Positions 51,239 to 60,067 of a stretch of DNA of 64,000 nt are shown here, one piece after another. Made by a program: the position numbers and the translations under genes. Below the pieces are notes generated by a model that worked only from the letters and a program-made list of their open reading frames with translations, made no database searches and was not told the origin of the DNA. How positions within the stretch are numbered: the stretch's first letter is position 1; the number at the start of each line of letters is the position of its first letter. The DNA comes from Nocardioides sp. GY 10127. GTDB lineage: Bacteria > Actinomycetota > Actinomycetes > Propionibacteriales > Nocardioidaceae. The stretch is taken from contig NZ_STGL01000002.1 of NCBI RefSeq assembly GCF_004919085.1, forward strand, positions 248,001 through 312,000, read 5' to 3'.

Positions 51239-53737
51239 ATGACGCTCACCACCGAGGCCCTCCCGCCCGCTCCCGCACCCCGGTCGGGAGCGGGTTCAGC
51301 ACCTGCGTCGTCGCCGGCCGCCGCCGACGCCCGCCCGCTGCTCGGCGGCGCGGCCTGGGTCGGGCCGCACGAGCCGGTCGTGCCGCCGGTGGGCGAGCGA
51401 CCCGCGTACCTGCTGGCCTGCACGTTCGAGCACACCGCGGGGCTCGCCCCCGTCCTCGTCCACGCCACGGCCGAGGGCGTCTACGAGCTGTTCTGCAACG
51501 GCACCCGCGTGGGCGACGAGCAGCTGACCCCGGGGTTCTCCGCCTACCGTCGGCGCCTCGAGGTCCAGACCGCCGACCTCACGCCCCTGCTCCGGCCCGG
51601 CTCCAACACGCTGGTGGCCGTCCTCTCGGACGGCTGGTTCCGTGGGCGCCACGGCTTCCAGCGCCACGGCGACGGCTTCGGCGAGCGCACCGCCCTCCTC
51701 CTCCGAGTCGAGCAGGTGGACGCCGGCGTCGCACCCGGCCGGGGGCGCACCCTGCTCGTCTCGGGCGACGGCTGGCGCTCGCGTCCCTCGCACGTGCTGC
51801 GCGCCGACCTGATGGACGGCCAGTCCCTCGACCTGCGCGCCCTCGACCCGGAGTGGTTCACCGCCGCGCCCACCGACCCGGACTGGCAGCCCGTCCGGAC
51901 CACGGGACGCGTCGCCTCCGACGACGTCCGCCTGGTGCCGCCCACCGCGCCCCCGGTGCGCGCGGTGCGCGAGGTCGCCCCGATCACGACCACCGTGCTC
52001 GACGACGGCACCCGCGTGCTCGACCTGGGCCTCAACCTCAACGGCTGGGTGCGCCTGGCCGGGCGTGACGGCAAGCCGATCGCCCCGGAGGGCACCCGCC
52101 TGACGCTGACCCACGGCGAGGCGCTGGACGCCGCGGGCCGTGTCGACACCGGCCACCTGCGCGCCTTCGACTTCGCCACCAAGCAGCTGCTGCCCGCCGG
52201 TCAGGTCGACGAGGTGATCACCTCGGGCGTCCCCGGCGAGGAGGCCGAGCCGCGCCACACCACGCACGGCTTCCGCTACGTCCAGGTCGAGGGCCTCCCC
52301 CGCGAGGCGGACGCCGAGGTGCGCGCCGTCGAGGTCCGTACCGACCTGCGCGACACCGGCGCCTTCACCTGCGACGACCCACGGCTCGAGCGGCTGCACG
52401 AGGTCGTGGTGAACAGCCTGCGCGCCAACACCTGCGGGGTGCCCACGGACTGCCCGCAGCGCGAGCGCTCCGGGTTCACGGGTGACTGGCAGGTCTTCGT
52501 CGGCACCGCCGCGCTCCTCGCCGACGTCCACGCGTTCTCGCGGCGCTGGCTGGCCGACCTCCGCGCGGACCAGTGGGTCGACGGCAGGGTGCCCACCGTC
52601 GTGCCGAACCCCGCCGGCGCGCAGCCGTCGGGGGACGCCTTCGAGGACATGAGCGCCGGCTCCGCGGGCTGGGGCGACGCCGCGGTCCTCGTGCCCTGGG
52701 AGCTGTGGCGGGCCTACGGCGACGCCGGTGTGCTCGCCGAGAGCCTCCCCTCCATGCGCGCCTGGGTCGACGGGCAGGCCGAGCGGGCCGCCTCGGGACG
52801 CCATCCCGACCGGGCCGCCCGCCGTCCCGAGCCGGCCGCCCACGAGCGCTACCTGCTCGACACCGGCTTCCACTTCGGCGAGTGGCTGGAGCCCGGCGTC
52901 GAGCCGCACCCCGACCCGCGGGTCGACCACGCGGTCGTCGCGACCGCGTTCCTCGCCCGCTCGGCGCGCCTGCTGGCGGCGTCCTGCACCGTGCTGGGGC
53001 TGGCGGACGAGGCGGCCCGCTACGGGGACCTCGCCGACGGCGCGACCGGCGCCTGGCAGGCCGAGTTCCTCGGGCCCGACGACCGCGTGGCGGCGGACGG
53101 CACCGTGCCGGGCGGCGAGCGGCAGGCCCACTACGTCCGGGCGCTGGCCTTCGGCCTGGTGCCGGCCGAGCGGCGGCAGGCGGTCGCCGACCGGCTGGCC
53201 GAGCGGGTCGTGGCCGACGGGACACGGCTGACCACCGGGTTCCTCGCGACCGGGCAGCTCCTGCCGGCGCTGGCCGACCACGGGCACGCCGACCTCGCGC
53301 ACGCGCTCCTGGTGCGCACCGGGGTGCCGTCCTGGCTGGGCATGATCGAGGCCGGCGCCACCACCATGTGGGAGTGGTGGGACGGCGTGGCCGAGGACGG
53401 GTCGGTGCGCGGCTCGCTCGACCACTACTCCAAAGGCGCGGTCGCCTCGTTCCTGCACACCCACCTGGCCGGCGTCCGCCTGCCGGACCTGCCCGGGGCC
53501 GGTGAGGCCGGCTACGCCCGGGTGCGCGTGGAGCCGCTGCCCGGGCCGTCCCTCAACCGGGCCTCGACCCGGCTGGAGACCGTGCGCGGGCCCCTGACCT
53601 GCGCGTGGACGCGTGAGGACGCTGCGTTCACGCTGACGCTCACCCTGCCCGTGGGCACGACCGCCGACGTCGTCCTGCCCGACGGCAGCACGCGCACCGT
53701 CACCGGCGGCGACCACGTGTGGGAGTGCCCCGCCTAG
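51239..53737 (+). CDS. GH78 alpha-L-rhamnosidase
   Basis: An 832-residue intracellular glycosidase (no signal peptide) that releases terminal alpha-L-rhamnose. Domain order: an N-terminal Bac_rhamnosid_N beta-sandwich (YELFCNGTRVGDEQLTPGFSAY, about 65-200), the Bac_rhamnosid domain, an (alpha/alpha)6 catalytic barrel (about 380-720) and a C-terminal beta-domain. Catalytic-region motifs are TDCPQRERSGFTGDW and, near the C-terminus of the barrel, TMWEWWDG with the Glu expected to be the base. ATG 51239 was chosen just downstream of the operators. It is followed by a cupin and an esterase in the same direction. Confidence 0.92.
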   Translation: MTLTTEALPPAPAPRSGAGSAPASSPAAADARPLLGGAAWVGPHEPVVPPVGERPAYLLACTFEHTAGLAPVLVHATAEGVYELFCNGTRVGDEQLTPGFSAYRRRLEVQTADLTPLLRPGSNTLVAVLSDGWFRGRHGFQRHGDGFGERTALLLRVEQVDAGVAPGRGRTLLVSGDGWRSRPSHVLRADLMDGQSLDLRALDPEWFTAAPTDPDWQPVRTTGRVASDDVRLVPPTAPPVRAVREVAPITTTVLDDGTRVLDLGLNLNGWVRLAGRDGKPIAPEGTRLTLTHGEALDAAGRVDTGHLRAFDFATKQLLPAGQVDEVITSGVPGEEAEPRHTTHGFRYVQVEGLPREADAEVRAVEVRTDLRDTGAFTCDDPRLERLHEVVVNSLRANTCGVPTDCPQRERSGFTGDWQVFVGTAALLADVHAFSRRWLADLRADQWVDGRVPTVVPNPAGAQPSGDAFEDMSAGSAGWGDAAVLVPWELWRAYGDAGVLAESLPSMRAWVDGQAERAASGRHPDRAARRPEPAAHERYLLDTGFHFGEWLEPGVEPHPDPRVDHAVVATAFLARSARLLAASCTVLGLADEAARYGDLADGATGAWQAEFLGPDDRVAADGTVPGGERQAHYVRALAFGLVPAERRQAVADRLAERVVADGTRLTTGFLATGQLLPALADHGHADLAHALLVRTGVPSWLGMIEAGATTMWEWWDGVAEDGSVRGSLDHYSKGAVASFLHTHLAGVRLPDLPGAGEAGYARVRVEPLPGPSLNRASTRLETVRGPLTCAWTREDAAFTLTLTLPVGTTADVVLPDGSTRTVTGGDHVWECPA

Positions 53738-53815
53738 ACGACCCACCCCCACGACACCCGCCGTTGCACGGCGCACAACCCGAGATCCACCTCACAGCGA
53801 GCAAGGATGGTCCCC

Positions 53816-54367
53816 ATGTCCTTCGAGTACCTCTCCGACGCCTCCGGCCGCCCCGCGTGGGACGGCGTCCTTCCCGGCCGACCCACCCCGTTCTTCCTCG
53901 AGGCGGGCTCCGGCGAGCACGCCAAGCTCTTCGGCGACCACTTCACCGTGATGCTGTCCGGTGACGAGACCGACGGGCAGTTCGGCATGTTCATGGCCAC
54001 ATGCCCTCCCGGTGAGGTCATCCCGGCCCACACCCACGCCGACACGCACGAGACGTTCTTCATCGTCGAGGGCGCGGTGCGGGTCTTCCTGGAGACCCCC
54101 GAGGGCGAGATCGACAAGCTGCTCGAGCCGGGCGACTTCGGCTTCGTGCCGAACGGCTACAAGCACGCCTACCGGGTCGAGAAGCAGTCGAGGATGCTCG
54201 GCGTCGCCACCGGCGGCTTCGAGCGGTTCTTCCAGCACATGGGCACCCTCGCGGACGCCATCGACCCGGCGTCCCCGCCCTACGTGCCCGACTTCCCGCG
54301 GATGGGCGCGGCCGCCCAGCGCCACCACATGGAGTTCCACCCGCAGCACCGCTGGGAGAACCAGTAG
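53816..54367 (+). CDS. Monocupin dioxygenase, quercetinase-like
   Basis: A 183-residue single-cupin protein. Motif 1 matches G(x)5HxH(x)4E(x)6G exactly, with His72, His74 and Glu79 (PGEVIPAHTHADTHETFFIVEG), and motif 2 is GDFGFVPNGYKHAYRV with His117, giving the 3-His-1-Glu metal site. The length and motifs match the small quercetin 2,3-dioxygenases of Streptomyces (about 20 kDa), which open the flavonol ring. The position after a rhamnosidase and before an esterase supports a flavonol substrate. ATG 53816 is preferred over ATG 53807, which would sit on the AAGGA binding site. Confidence 0.82.
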   Translation: MSFEYLSDASGRPAWDGVLPGRPTPFFLEAGSGEHAKLFGDHFTVMLSGDETDGQFGMFMATCPPGEVIPAHTHADTHETFFIVEGAVRVFLETPEGEIDKLLEPGDFGFVPNGYKHAYRVEKQSRMLGVATGGFERFFQHMGTLADAIDPASPPYVPDFPRMGAAAQRHHMEFHPQHRWENQ

Positions 54368-54435
54368 GACGTCGCCGACGCTGACGCCCTGCACCCCCGC
54401 ACCCGCACCCACACCCGCCAGGAGGAGACCCACCC

Positions 54436-55335
54436 GTGCCGCGCCCTCCCATCGTCCCGCCCTTCGACGCGCCCTTCGCCGCCCCGCTGGTGACCCCTGC
54501 CGGGCACCGCCTGCTCCCCGGCCTCGCCTACGCGAGCACGGACGCCGGACGCCCGCTCGAGCTGGACGTCCACCTGCCCCTCGCCCCGACGGACCGGGCG
54601 CTGCCGGCGGTCGTGTTCCTCCACGGCGGGGCGTGGCGCGTGGGGCGGCGGACGGGCGCCGGGCCGATGTTCTCGCCGGCCGCGTACGAGCCGTTCGTCG
54701 AGGTCACCCGGGCCGGGTGGGCGGTGGTCAGCATCGACTACCGACTCACCGGGGAGGCGACCTGGCCCACGCAGCTGCACGACGTGAAGGCGGCGCTGCG
54801 CTTCGTCCGGCACCGCTCCGGCGAGCTCGGGATCGACCCGGACCGCCTCGCGGTGTGGGGCGAGTCCGCCGGTGCCCACCTGGCCGCGCTGGCAGCGCTC
54901 ACCGGGGACTCCGGCGACGAGACCCTGGAGGGCCAGGTGGGGGTGACCGGGCCGTCGACCGCGCTGAGCCGGGCGATCTGCTGGTACCCGCCCACCGACC
55001 TGCCCGGGATCTCCACCGACCGCGGCGAGGACCCGACCACCCGCGACTCCCCCGAGGCCCTTCTGGTCGGTGGCGCCATCCCCGAGCGCCCGGACGTCGC
55101 CAGGCACGCCAGCCCCCTCACCCACGTGCACGCGGGCGCGCCGCCGTTCCTGCTGGTCCACGGCACGGCCGACTCCCTCGTCCCGCACGTGCAGTCCGAG
55201 CGGCTGCGCGACCGGCTGGCCGACGCCGGCGTCCCCGTCGAGCTGGTCAGCATCGAGGGGGCCGAGCACGCCTGGATGGCCGACGCGGACGCCGCCCGCA
55301 CCGCGCTCGACGCCACGCTCCACGCGCTGGGCTGA
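54436..55335 (+). CDS. Alpha/beta-hydrolase esterase
   Basis: A 299-residue carboxylesterase of the hormone-sensitive-lipase-like/BD-FAE group. It shows the oxyanion motif HGGAW, the nucleophile elbow GESAG, the acid in HGTADSLVP and the catalytic His in EHAWM. It has no signal peptide. GTG 54436 follows AGGAGG closely. In this cluster it could hydrolyse the depside product of the quercetinase or acyl groups on glycosides; this is inference. Confidence 0.88.
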   Translation: MPRPPIVPPFDAPFAAPLVTPAGHRLLPGLAYASTDAGRPLELDVHLPLAPTDRALPAVVFLHGGAWRVGRRTGAGPMFSPAAYEPFVEVTRAGWAVVSIDYRLTGEATWPTQLHDVKAALRFVRHRSGELGIDPDRLAVWGESAGAHLAALAALTGDSGDETLEGQVGVTGPSTALSRAICWYPPTDLPGISTDRGEDPTTRDSPEALLVGGAIPERPDVARHASPLTHVHAGAPPFLLVHGTADSLVPHVQSERLRDRLADAGVPVELVSIEGAEHAWMADADAARTALDATLHALG

Positions 55336-55365
55336 CGTCACGCCTCGGGCAGACGACACCTAGAC

Positions 55366-55416
55366 GTGATCGGGGTGGATGCGGTGCATCTGGCGCACCG
55401 CATCCACCCCGATCAC
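55366..55416. repeat. Dispersed palindrome, copy 2
   Basis: A perfect 22-bp stem (55366-55387 with 55395-55416) around a 7-base loop, between convergent esterase and LtrA genes. The arm core is GATCGGGGTGGATGCGGTGC. Confidence 0.88.
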
Positions 55417-55441
55417 GGTGCCGCCGCCGGCCGCAGGAGCG

Positions 55442-56620
55442 TCAGCCCTCCCGCGGCGAGCTCAGGACCAGCACGACGACCACCGCGACGCTCACCACCG
55501 CCGCGACCACCAGCGGACCGGCCACCGTCGACCACGGCAGCAGCGGCGCCGCGAGCAGGACGACGGCGGCGAGGGGCAGCGCAACGTTGACCGGCCCCGG
55601 CGCGACGTCCCGGACGGCGACCCACCAGATGCCCAGCACGAACACCGCGATCGGCAGGCAGAGGGCCAGGGCGCTCGCCCGCTCGCCGAGCTCGCTCGCG
55701 CCGGTGGCGGTGTCGATCTGCAGCTCGATCCCGGCGGAGAACGCCCCGGCGGCCGCGAACACGAAGTAGTGGGCGTAGCCGTAGCGCAGCGACCGCCACA
55801 GGCTGCCGATCGCGCGGTGGTGCGGCGGCCAGAAGTAGAGCCACCACAGGGCGGCCGTCACCAGGAACGCCACCACGGAGATCAGGACGAGAGGGCCGAC
55901 CGCCTCGTCGCCGTGCAGCGCCTCGATCACGGCGTTGGCCGAGGCCAGCAGGCTCTCGCCGAGGAGGATGAGGGTGAACAGGCCGTACCGCTCGGTGATG
56001 TGGTGCGGGTGCCACGGCGTCTGCCCGGCTCGCTCCGCCAGGACGGGCACGGCCAGCTCCGCCACCACGAGAACGACGACGGCCACCTGCCCCGCCACCC
56101 CGGGCAGCACGAGCATGACCAACCACAGGACCTGCACGGCGGCGATCCCGGCCGCGTAGCGCTGGGTGGCCCGCCGGCTGGCTCCGGCGTGCCGGGAGGC
56201 GCGCAGCCACTGCGCCACCATGGCCACGCGCATCACGACGTAGCCGTAGACGAGCAGCCCGAAGTCCTGCTCGGCGAACGCCGGCTCGATGCCGGCGGCC
56301 AGGACGAGGACGCCGGCCATCTGGACGAACGTGAGCACCCGGTAGAGCCAGTCGTCCGTGGCGAAGGACGTCGCGAACCAGGTGAAGTTCATCCACGCCC
56401 ACCAGATGCCGAAGAACACCAGCCCGTAGACCAGGACGCCGTCGACGACGTGCTCCTCCGCGAGCGCGTGGTGGAGCTGGGAGGCGGCGATGCTCACCGC
56501 GACCACGAACACCAGGTCGAAGAAGAGCTCCAGGGTGCTGGCGGTGCGGCCGGGCTCGGCGGCGTCGCGAGGCCGCATCGGGAGGAGGCGGAACCGGCCC
56601 TGCGCGGTGCTGGTCGTCAC
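55442..56620 (-). CDS. Low temperature requirement protein A (LtrA) family
   Basis: A 392-residue protein with about 12 spans. The family start is ASTLELFFDLVFVVAVSIAASQLHH, and the central ERYGLFTLILLGESLLA is the LtrA hallmark. Function is not established beyond a link to cold growth in Listeria. GTG 56620 (VTTSTAQG) is chosen. Confidence 0.88.
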   Translation of the reverse strand: MTTSTAQGRFRLLPMRPRDAAEPGRTASTLELFFDLVFVVAVSIAASQLHHALAEEHVVDGVLVYGLVFFGIWWAWMNFTWFATSFATDDWLYRVLTFVQMAGVLVLAAGIEPAFAEQDFGLLVYGYVVMRVAMVAQWLRASRHAGASRRATQRYAAGIAAVQVLWLVMLVLPGVAGQVAVVVLVVAELAVPVLAERAGQTPWHPHHITERYGLFTLILLGESLLASANAVIEALHGDEAVGPLVLISVVAFLVTAALWWLYFWPPHHRAIGSLWRSLRYGYAHYFVFAAAGAFSAGIELQIDTATGASELGERASALALCLPIAVFVLGIWWVAVRDVAPGPVNVALPLAAVVLLAAPLLPWSTVAGPLVVAAVVSVAVVVVLVLSSPREG

Positions 56621-56717
56621 CCGGCCGATCCTGGCAGAACCCGGGCGATCGCGACACGGTGCGGGCACGACCGGTCCGGTTTGCCCGGTCACATGCGGTT
56701 CTGCCTAGGCTCGCGCG

Positions 56718-57281
56718 GTGAGCCTCGACAGCACCGCCACCCTGCTCGTGATCGACGTCCAGGAGGGGTTCAAGGACCCGTCCTGGGGCCCGCGCAACAA
56801 CCCGGACGCCGAGCGGAACATCCGACGGCTCACCGACGCGTGGCAGGCCGGCGGGCGGCCGGTCGTCGTCGTCCGGCACGACTCGACCGACCCCAGCTCC
56901 ACGTTGCGCCCCGGGCAGCCCGGCAACGACCTGGTCCCCCAGGTCGCCGCCCTCGAGCCCGCCCTGCTCGTCACCAAGTCCGTGAACTCCTGCTTCTACG
57001 GCACCCCGTCGCTGGAGGACTGGCTGCGCGAGCACGGCGCCGCCCAGCTGGTCGTCGTCGGCGCGACCACCAACCACTGCGTCGAGACCACGTCCCGGAT
57101 GGCCGGCAACCTCGGCTTCGACACCACCCTCGCGATCGACGCCACCTGGACGTACGACCTCGAGGGCCCGCACGGCCTGCGCCTGACCGCGGAGGAGCTG
57201 CACACCGCCACCGCCGTCAACCTCGAGGGCGGCGAGTTCGCGCGCGTGCGCACGACCGACGAGGTGCTCGCGCTCCTCTGA
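56718..57281 (+). CDS. Isochorismatase-like cysteine hydrolase
   Basis: A 187-residue hydrolase. The catalytic triad is visible as Asp in LLVIDVQEGF, Lys in LLVTKSVNSCFYG and Cys in GATTNHCVETT. The family includes nicotinamidases and other amidases; the substrate cannot be fixed. GTG 56718 is used. It is divergent from LtrA. Confidence 0.9.
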   Translation: MSLDSTATLLVIDVQEGFKDPSWGPRNNPDAERNIRRLTDAWQAGGRPVVVVRHDSTDPSSTLRPGQPGNDLVPQVAALEPALLVTKSVNSCFYGTPSLEDWLREHGAAQLVVVGATTNHCVETTSRMAGNLGFDTTLAIDATWTYDLEGPHGLRLTAEELHTATAVNLEGGEFARVRTTDEVLALL

Positions 57282-57323
57282 GGCAGGCCGCCCCCAGACC
57301 GCCTGCGCCGGGACCGCGAGTGC

Positions 57324-58754
57324 TCAGACCCCCGCAGGCTCCTCGACGTCCGCCGACGCCGACGCCGGCGCCGAGCCGGAGCCGGAGTCGGAGCCGGCAG
57401 ACCGCCGACCCGCGCGCACGTCGACGACGAGCGCGGCGAGAGCGCCGGCCCACAGCACGACCAGGACGGGCAGGGACCACTCCCCCAACCAGTCCGCGAC
57501 GTCCGAGACGGGGTTGGCGTACCCGACCCGCGCCAGCAGCCACCCGCACGCGGCCACCCCGGTGAGCGAGGCGGCCGCCAGACGGACGACCGCGTAGACG
57601 CGCTCGAGCCGGGACAGCATCACCAGGGCGGGCAGGACGGCGGCGACCACCACGAGCTGCATGAGCTCGATGCCCAGGTTGAAGCCGAGCAGGGCGAGCA
57701 CCAGGTGCAGGCCGGTGAGGTCGAGCGAGCGCAGCACCTCCGAGAACGCCAGGCCGTGGACGAGCCCGAACGAGCCGGCGACGAGCGCCTCGCGGCCGGG
57801 GAACAGCGGCCGCACGGCGTGCACCGCCGCGACGAGGATCGACAGCGCGATGGCCGCCTCGACCCACGACTCGTGCACCGGCAGCCCGTAGGCGCCCAGC
57901 GCGAGCGTGATCGAGTGCCCGAGGGTGAAGGCGAGCGTGGTGGCGCCGATCCGCCGCAGCGCGGTGCGCCCGTCGACGCGGCCGGCCCACCGGCGTCCTG
58001 CCTCTCGACCCGGAGCCCGCGCGCGCCGCAGCGCGAGCAGCGGCGCCGGGAGCAGCAGGGTGAGCAGGAACAGCTGGTGGTCGACACCCTCCTGGATGTG
58101 CTGCATCCCCAGCTGGACCATGTCGGTGAACGCCGACGCGGACGTGCCCGACGACAGGTCGACGTGCAGCTCCTCGATCGTGTTCGTGACGGTGTCGCGC
58201 TTGATGGTGCCGACCTCGTAGGCGCCGCTGAAGTCGTCGTCGGTGGAGTCGGACTCCACCGTCACGATGATCGTGTGCGTGGCGACCTTGTCGACGATCG
58301 CGTCGAAGCCGAGGTCGAAGGACTGCTCGGCCTCCTCGGCGTCCGTGTCGGCCGGCGGCGTGAGGGTGAACGTGGTCTCCAGCGCGGCGTAGATGCCGGT
58401 GGTGGTGGACGTCCCGGCGCTGACGACCGTGAGGTCGCCCCCGCTGACGGTCCACTCCTCCCCGTCGTCCGTGGTCGGCTGGAAGTGCTCGAGGAGGTAC
58501 TCCTCGATGGCGTCGGCGTTCGCGTCGACGTCCGCCTGCGTCTCGTCGCCCAGGTCGAGCCCGGTGGCGGACTCAAGGTCGGAGAGCGGGATCTCCACGG
58601 TCGCCACGACGTCGCTGTCGGTGACGGCGAGCTCGATGGTCGAGGTCGGCACCACGTGGGCGGACGCCGACGTCGCGGACGTCAGCACGAGCACCGCGGT
58701 GGCGACCAACGCCACCACGAGCCCGGCGCACGCCCGCGCCGCCCTGCGCACCAC
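57324..58754 (-). CDS. HupE/UreJ-like membrane protein with exported domain
   Basis: A 476-residue protein with a signal peptide (VVRRAARACAGLVVALVATAVLVLTSATSASA), an extracellular Asp/Glu/Thr-rich domain (about 35-245) and a C-terminal HupE/UreJ_2 membrane part (about 250-450) with the motifs GVDHQLFLLTLLL, TLGHSITLAL, HESWVEAAIALSI and FGLVHGLAFSEVL, whose His and Asp/Glu residues fit a metal permease. HupE relatives transport nickel. GTG 58754 is chosen 26 bases after the DUF3500 stop, with GGAG upstream. A very long frame running upstream is overlap with other genes. Confidence 0.82.
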   Translation of the reverse strand: MVRRAARACAGLVVALVATAVLVLTSATSASAHVVPTSTIELAVTDSDVVATVEIPLSDLESATGLDLGDETQADVDANADAIEEYLLEHFQPTTDDGEEWTVSGGDLTVVSAGTSTTTGIYAALETTFTLTPPADTDAEEAEQSFDLGFDAIVDKVATHTIIVTVESDSTDDDFSGAYEVGTIKRDTVTNTIEELHVDLSSGTSASAFTDMVQLGMQHIQEGVDHQLFLLTLLLPAPLLALRRARAPGREAGRRWAGRVDGRTALRRIGATTLAFTLGHSITLALGAYGLPVHESWVEAAIALSILVAAVHAVRPLFPGREALVAGSFGLVHGLAFSEVLRSLDLTGLHLVLALLGFNLGIELMQLVVVAAVLPALVMLSRLERVYAVVRLAAASLTGVAACGWLLARVGYANPVSDVADWLGEWSLPVLVVLWAGALAALVVDVRAGRRSAGSDSGSGSAPASASADVEEPAGV

Positions 58755-58780
58755 GGCGCTCTCCGTCCGCGGGTGCCGGC

Positions 58781-59992
58781 TCAGCTCTGGGTCCCGCCGT
58801 AGTCGGTGACCCGGTCGCGCCACACCGAGTGCGGGTGGGCACCCGAGAGGACGATGCCGTTCTGCATCGAGAACTCGATCCACACCGAGGGACCGTCGAT
58901 CCGCACGTAGTCGTTGACCTGGGTGAGGCTGGTGGTGCCCGACCAGGCGATGTAGGTCTTGTCGATCTCCTTGCGGTAGCGCTTCATGATGAGCGCCGCG
59001 TCGGCGTCCGCGATGTCGTCGACGTAGCCCGCGATGGCCGCGAGCACCTTCTTCTTCTGGGCGGCCGACAGCGTGCCGACCTTGAGGCCCTCGTGGGTGG
59101 TGGGGAACTGCCAGTCGTTGCCGGGGCCGAGGACGAGGTCGCTGTAGACGTCGGAGAGCTCCGCCTTCGACTTCTGTGCCGACGTGAGCGAGGCCAGCAT
59201 CGCCGTGAGGGCGCGCTCCTTGACCTTGAGCACCTTCATCGTCTCGCCGTCCCAGGTGAAGCGGCCGTTCGGCTCGATGCCGCGGAAGGACGGCGTGGCG
59301 CCGACGAGCTCGCCGTCCACGTAGGTGTTGGCGACGGCCAGGTGGTGGCCGCCGAACTGCAGCTCCCACGTGCCGGACGTCGAGGGGGTGCCCAGCAGCG
59401 CGACGTAGAAGTTCTCGCGGCCGTAGGTGTCCCCGCCGCCGTTCTCGGAGAGGTAGTCGTCGGCGTCGAGGTGCATGGTGATCTCGTCCCAGCCGAGCCC
59501 GGTCCGGGTGCCGGTCGCGGCCTTCATGAGGCGCTGGAAGCGGCGCAGCTGGGCGGTGCTGAGGTCGCCGAGGCTGAGTCCGAGACGGCCGGCGCTGCTG
59601 TCGGAGGAGCCGCCGCCCGGGCCGCCGCCCATCCCGCCGGTGAGCAGGCCCTGCGGCAGGTTCGACCACCGCTCGGCGTTCGAGAGGCTGTAGTCGTTGA
59701 GGACGGTGGAGCGCTGGTCGCTGTCCAGCGAGCGGTAGAACGCCTTGGCCAGCTGGGTGACCGTCTTGGCGCTGGTGGTCGCCGCCGCCGACGTGGTGGC
59801 GGTGGCCGCCTCGACCGCGGCGGCGTTCCTGGCGGAGGACGACGCGGAGGCCGCACCGGAGGTGGTCGACGACGCGCTGGTCGACGACGAGGTCGCCGAG
59901 CAGCCGGCGGCGAGCATGGCAGTGGCAGAGAGGCCGCCGAGCACCCAGCGTCGGGAGACGGTGCGCTCGGTGAGCGAGTTCTGTCGGGTCAT
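58781..59992 (-). CDS. DUF3500 Tat-type lipoprotein
   Basis: A 403-residue protein. The N-terminus carries a twin-arginine signal (SRRWVLGGLSATAMLAAGCSA) that ends in a lipobox with Cys31, so it is a Tat-exported lipoprotein. After a Ser/Ala/Thr-rich linker (about 32-80) follows a DUF3500 domain (DADDYLSENGGGDTYGRENFYVALLG, FGGHHLAVANTYV, RIDGPSVWIEFSMQNG), with several His/Asp residues that may bind metal. It precedes the HupE-like gene by 26 bases, which suggests a joint function in metal handling; unproven. Confidence 0.85.
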   Translation of the reverse strand: MTRQNSLTERTVSRRWVLGGLSATAMLAAGCSATSSSTSASSTTSGAASASSSARNAAAVEAATATTSAAATTSAKTVTQLAKAFYRSLDSDQRSTVLNDYSLSNAERWSNLPQGLLTGGMGGGPGGGSSDSSAGRLGLSLGDLSTAQLRRFQRLMKAATGTRTGLGWDEITMHLDADDYLSENGGGDTYGRENFYVALLGTPSTSGTWELQFGGHHLAVANTYVDGELVGATPSFRGIEPNGRFTWDGETMKVLKVKERALTAMLASLTSAQKSKAELSDVYSDLVLGPGNDWQFPTTHEGLKVGTLSAAQKKKVLAAIAGYVDDIADADAALIMKRYRKEIDKTYIAWSGTTSLTQVNDYVRIDGPSVWIEFSMQNGIVLSGAHPHSVWRDRVTDYGGTQS

Positions 59993-60067
59993 GCGGCGAC
60001 CGTAAAGAGCGATCCTCGCCGTCCGGACTGCGGACCCTGTGAGCCTTCTGTGCCCTGCTGGCTTCTC

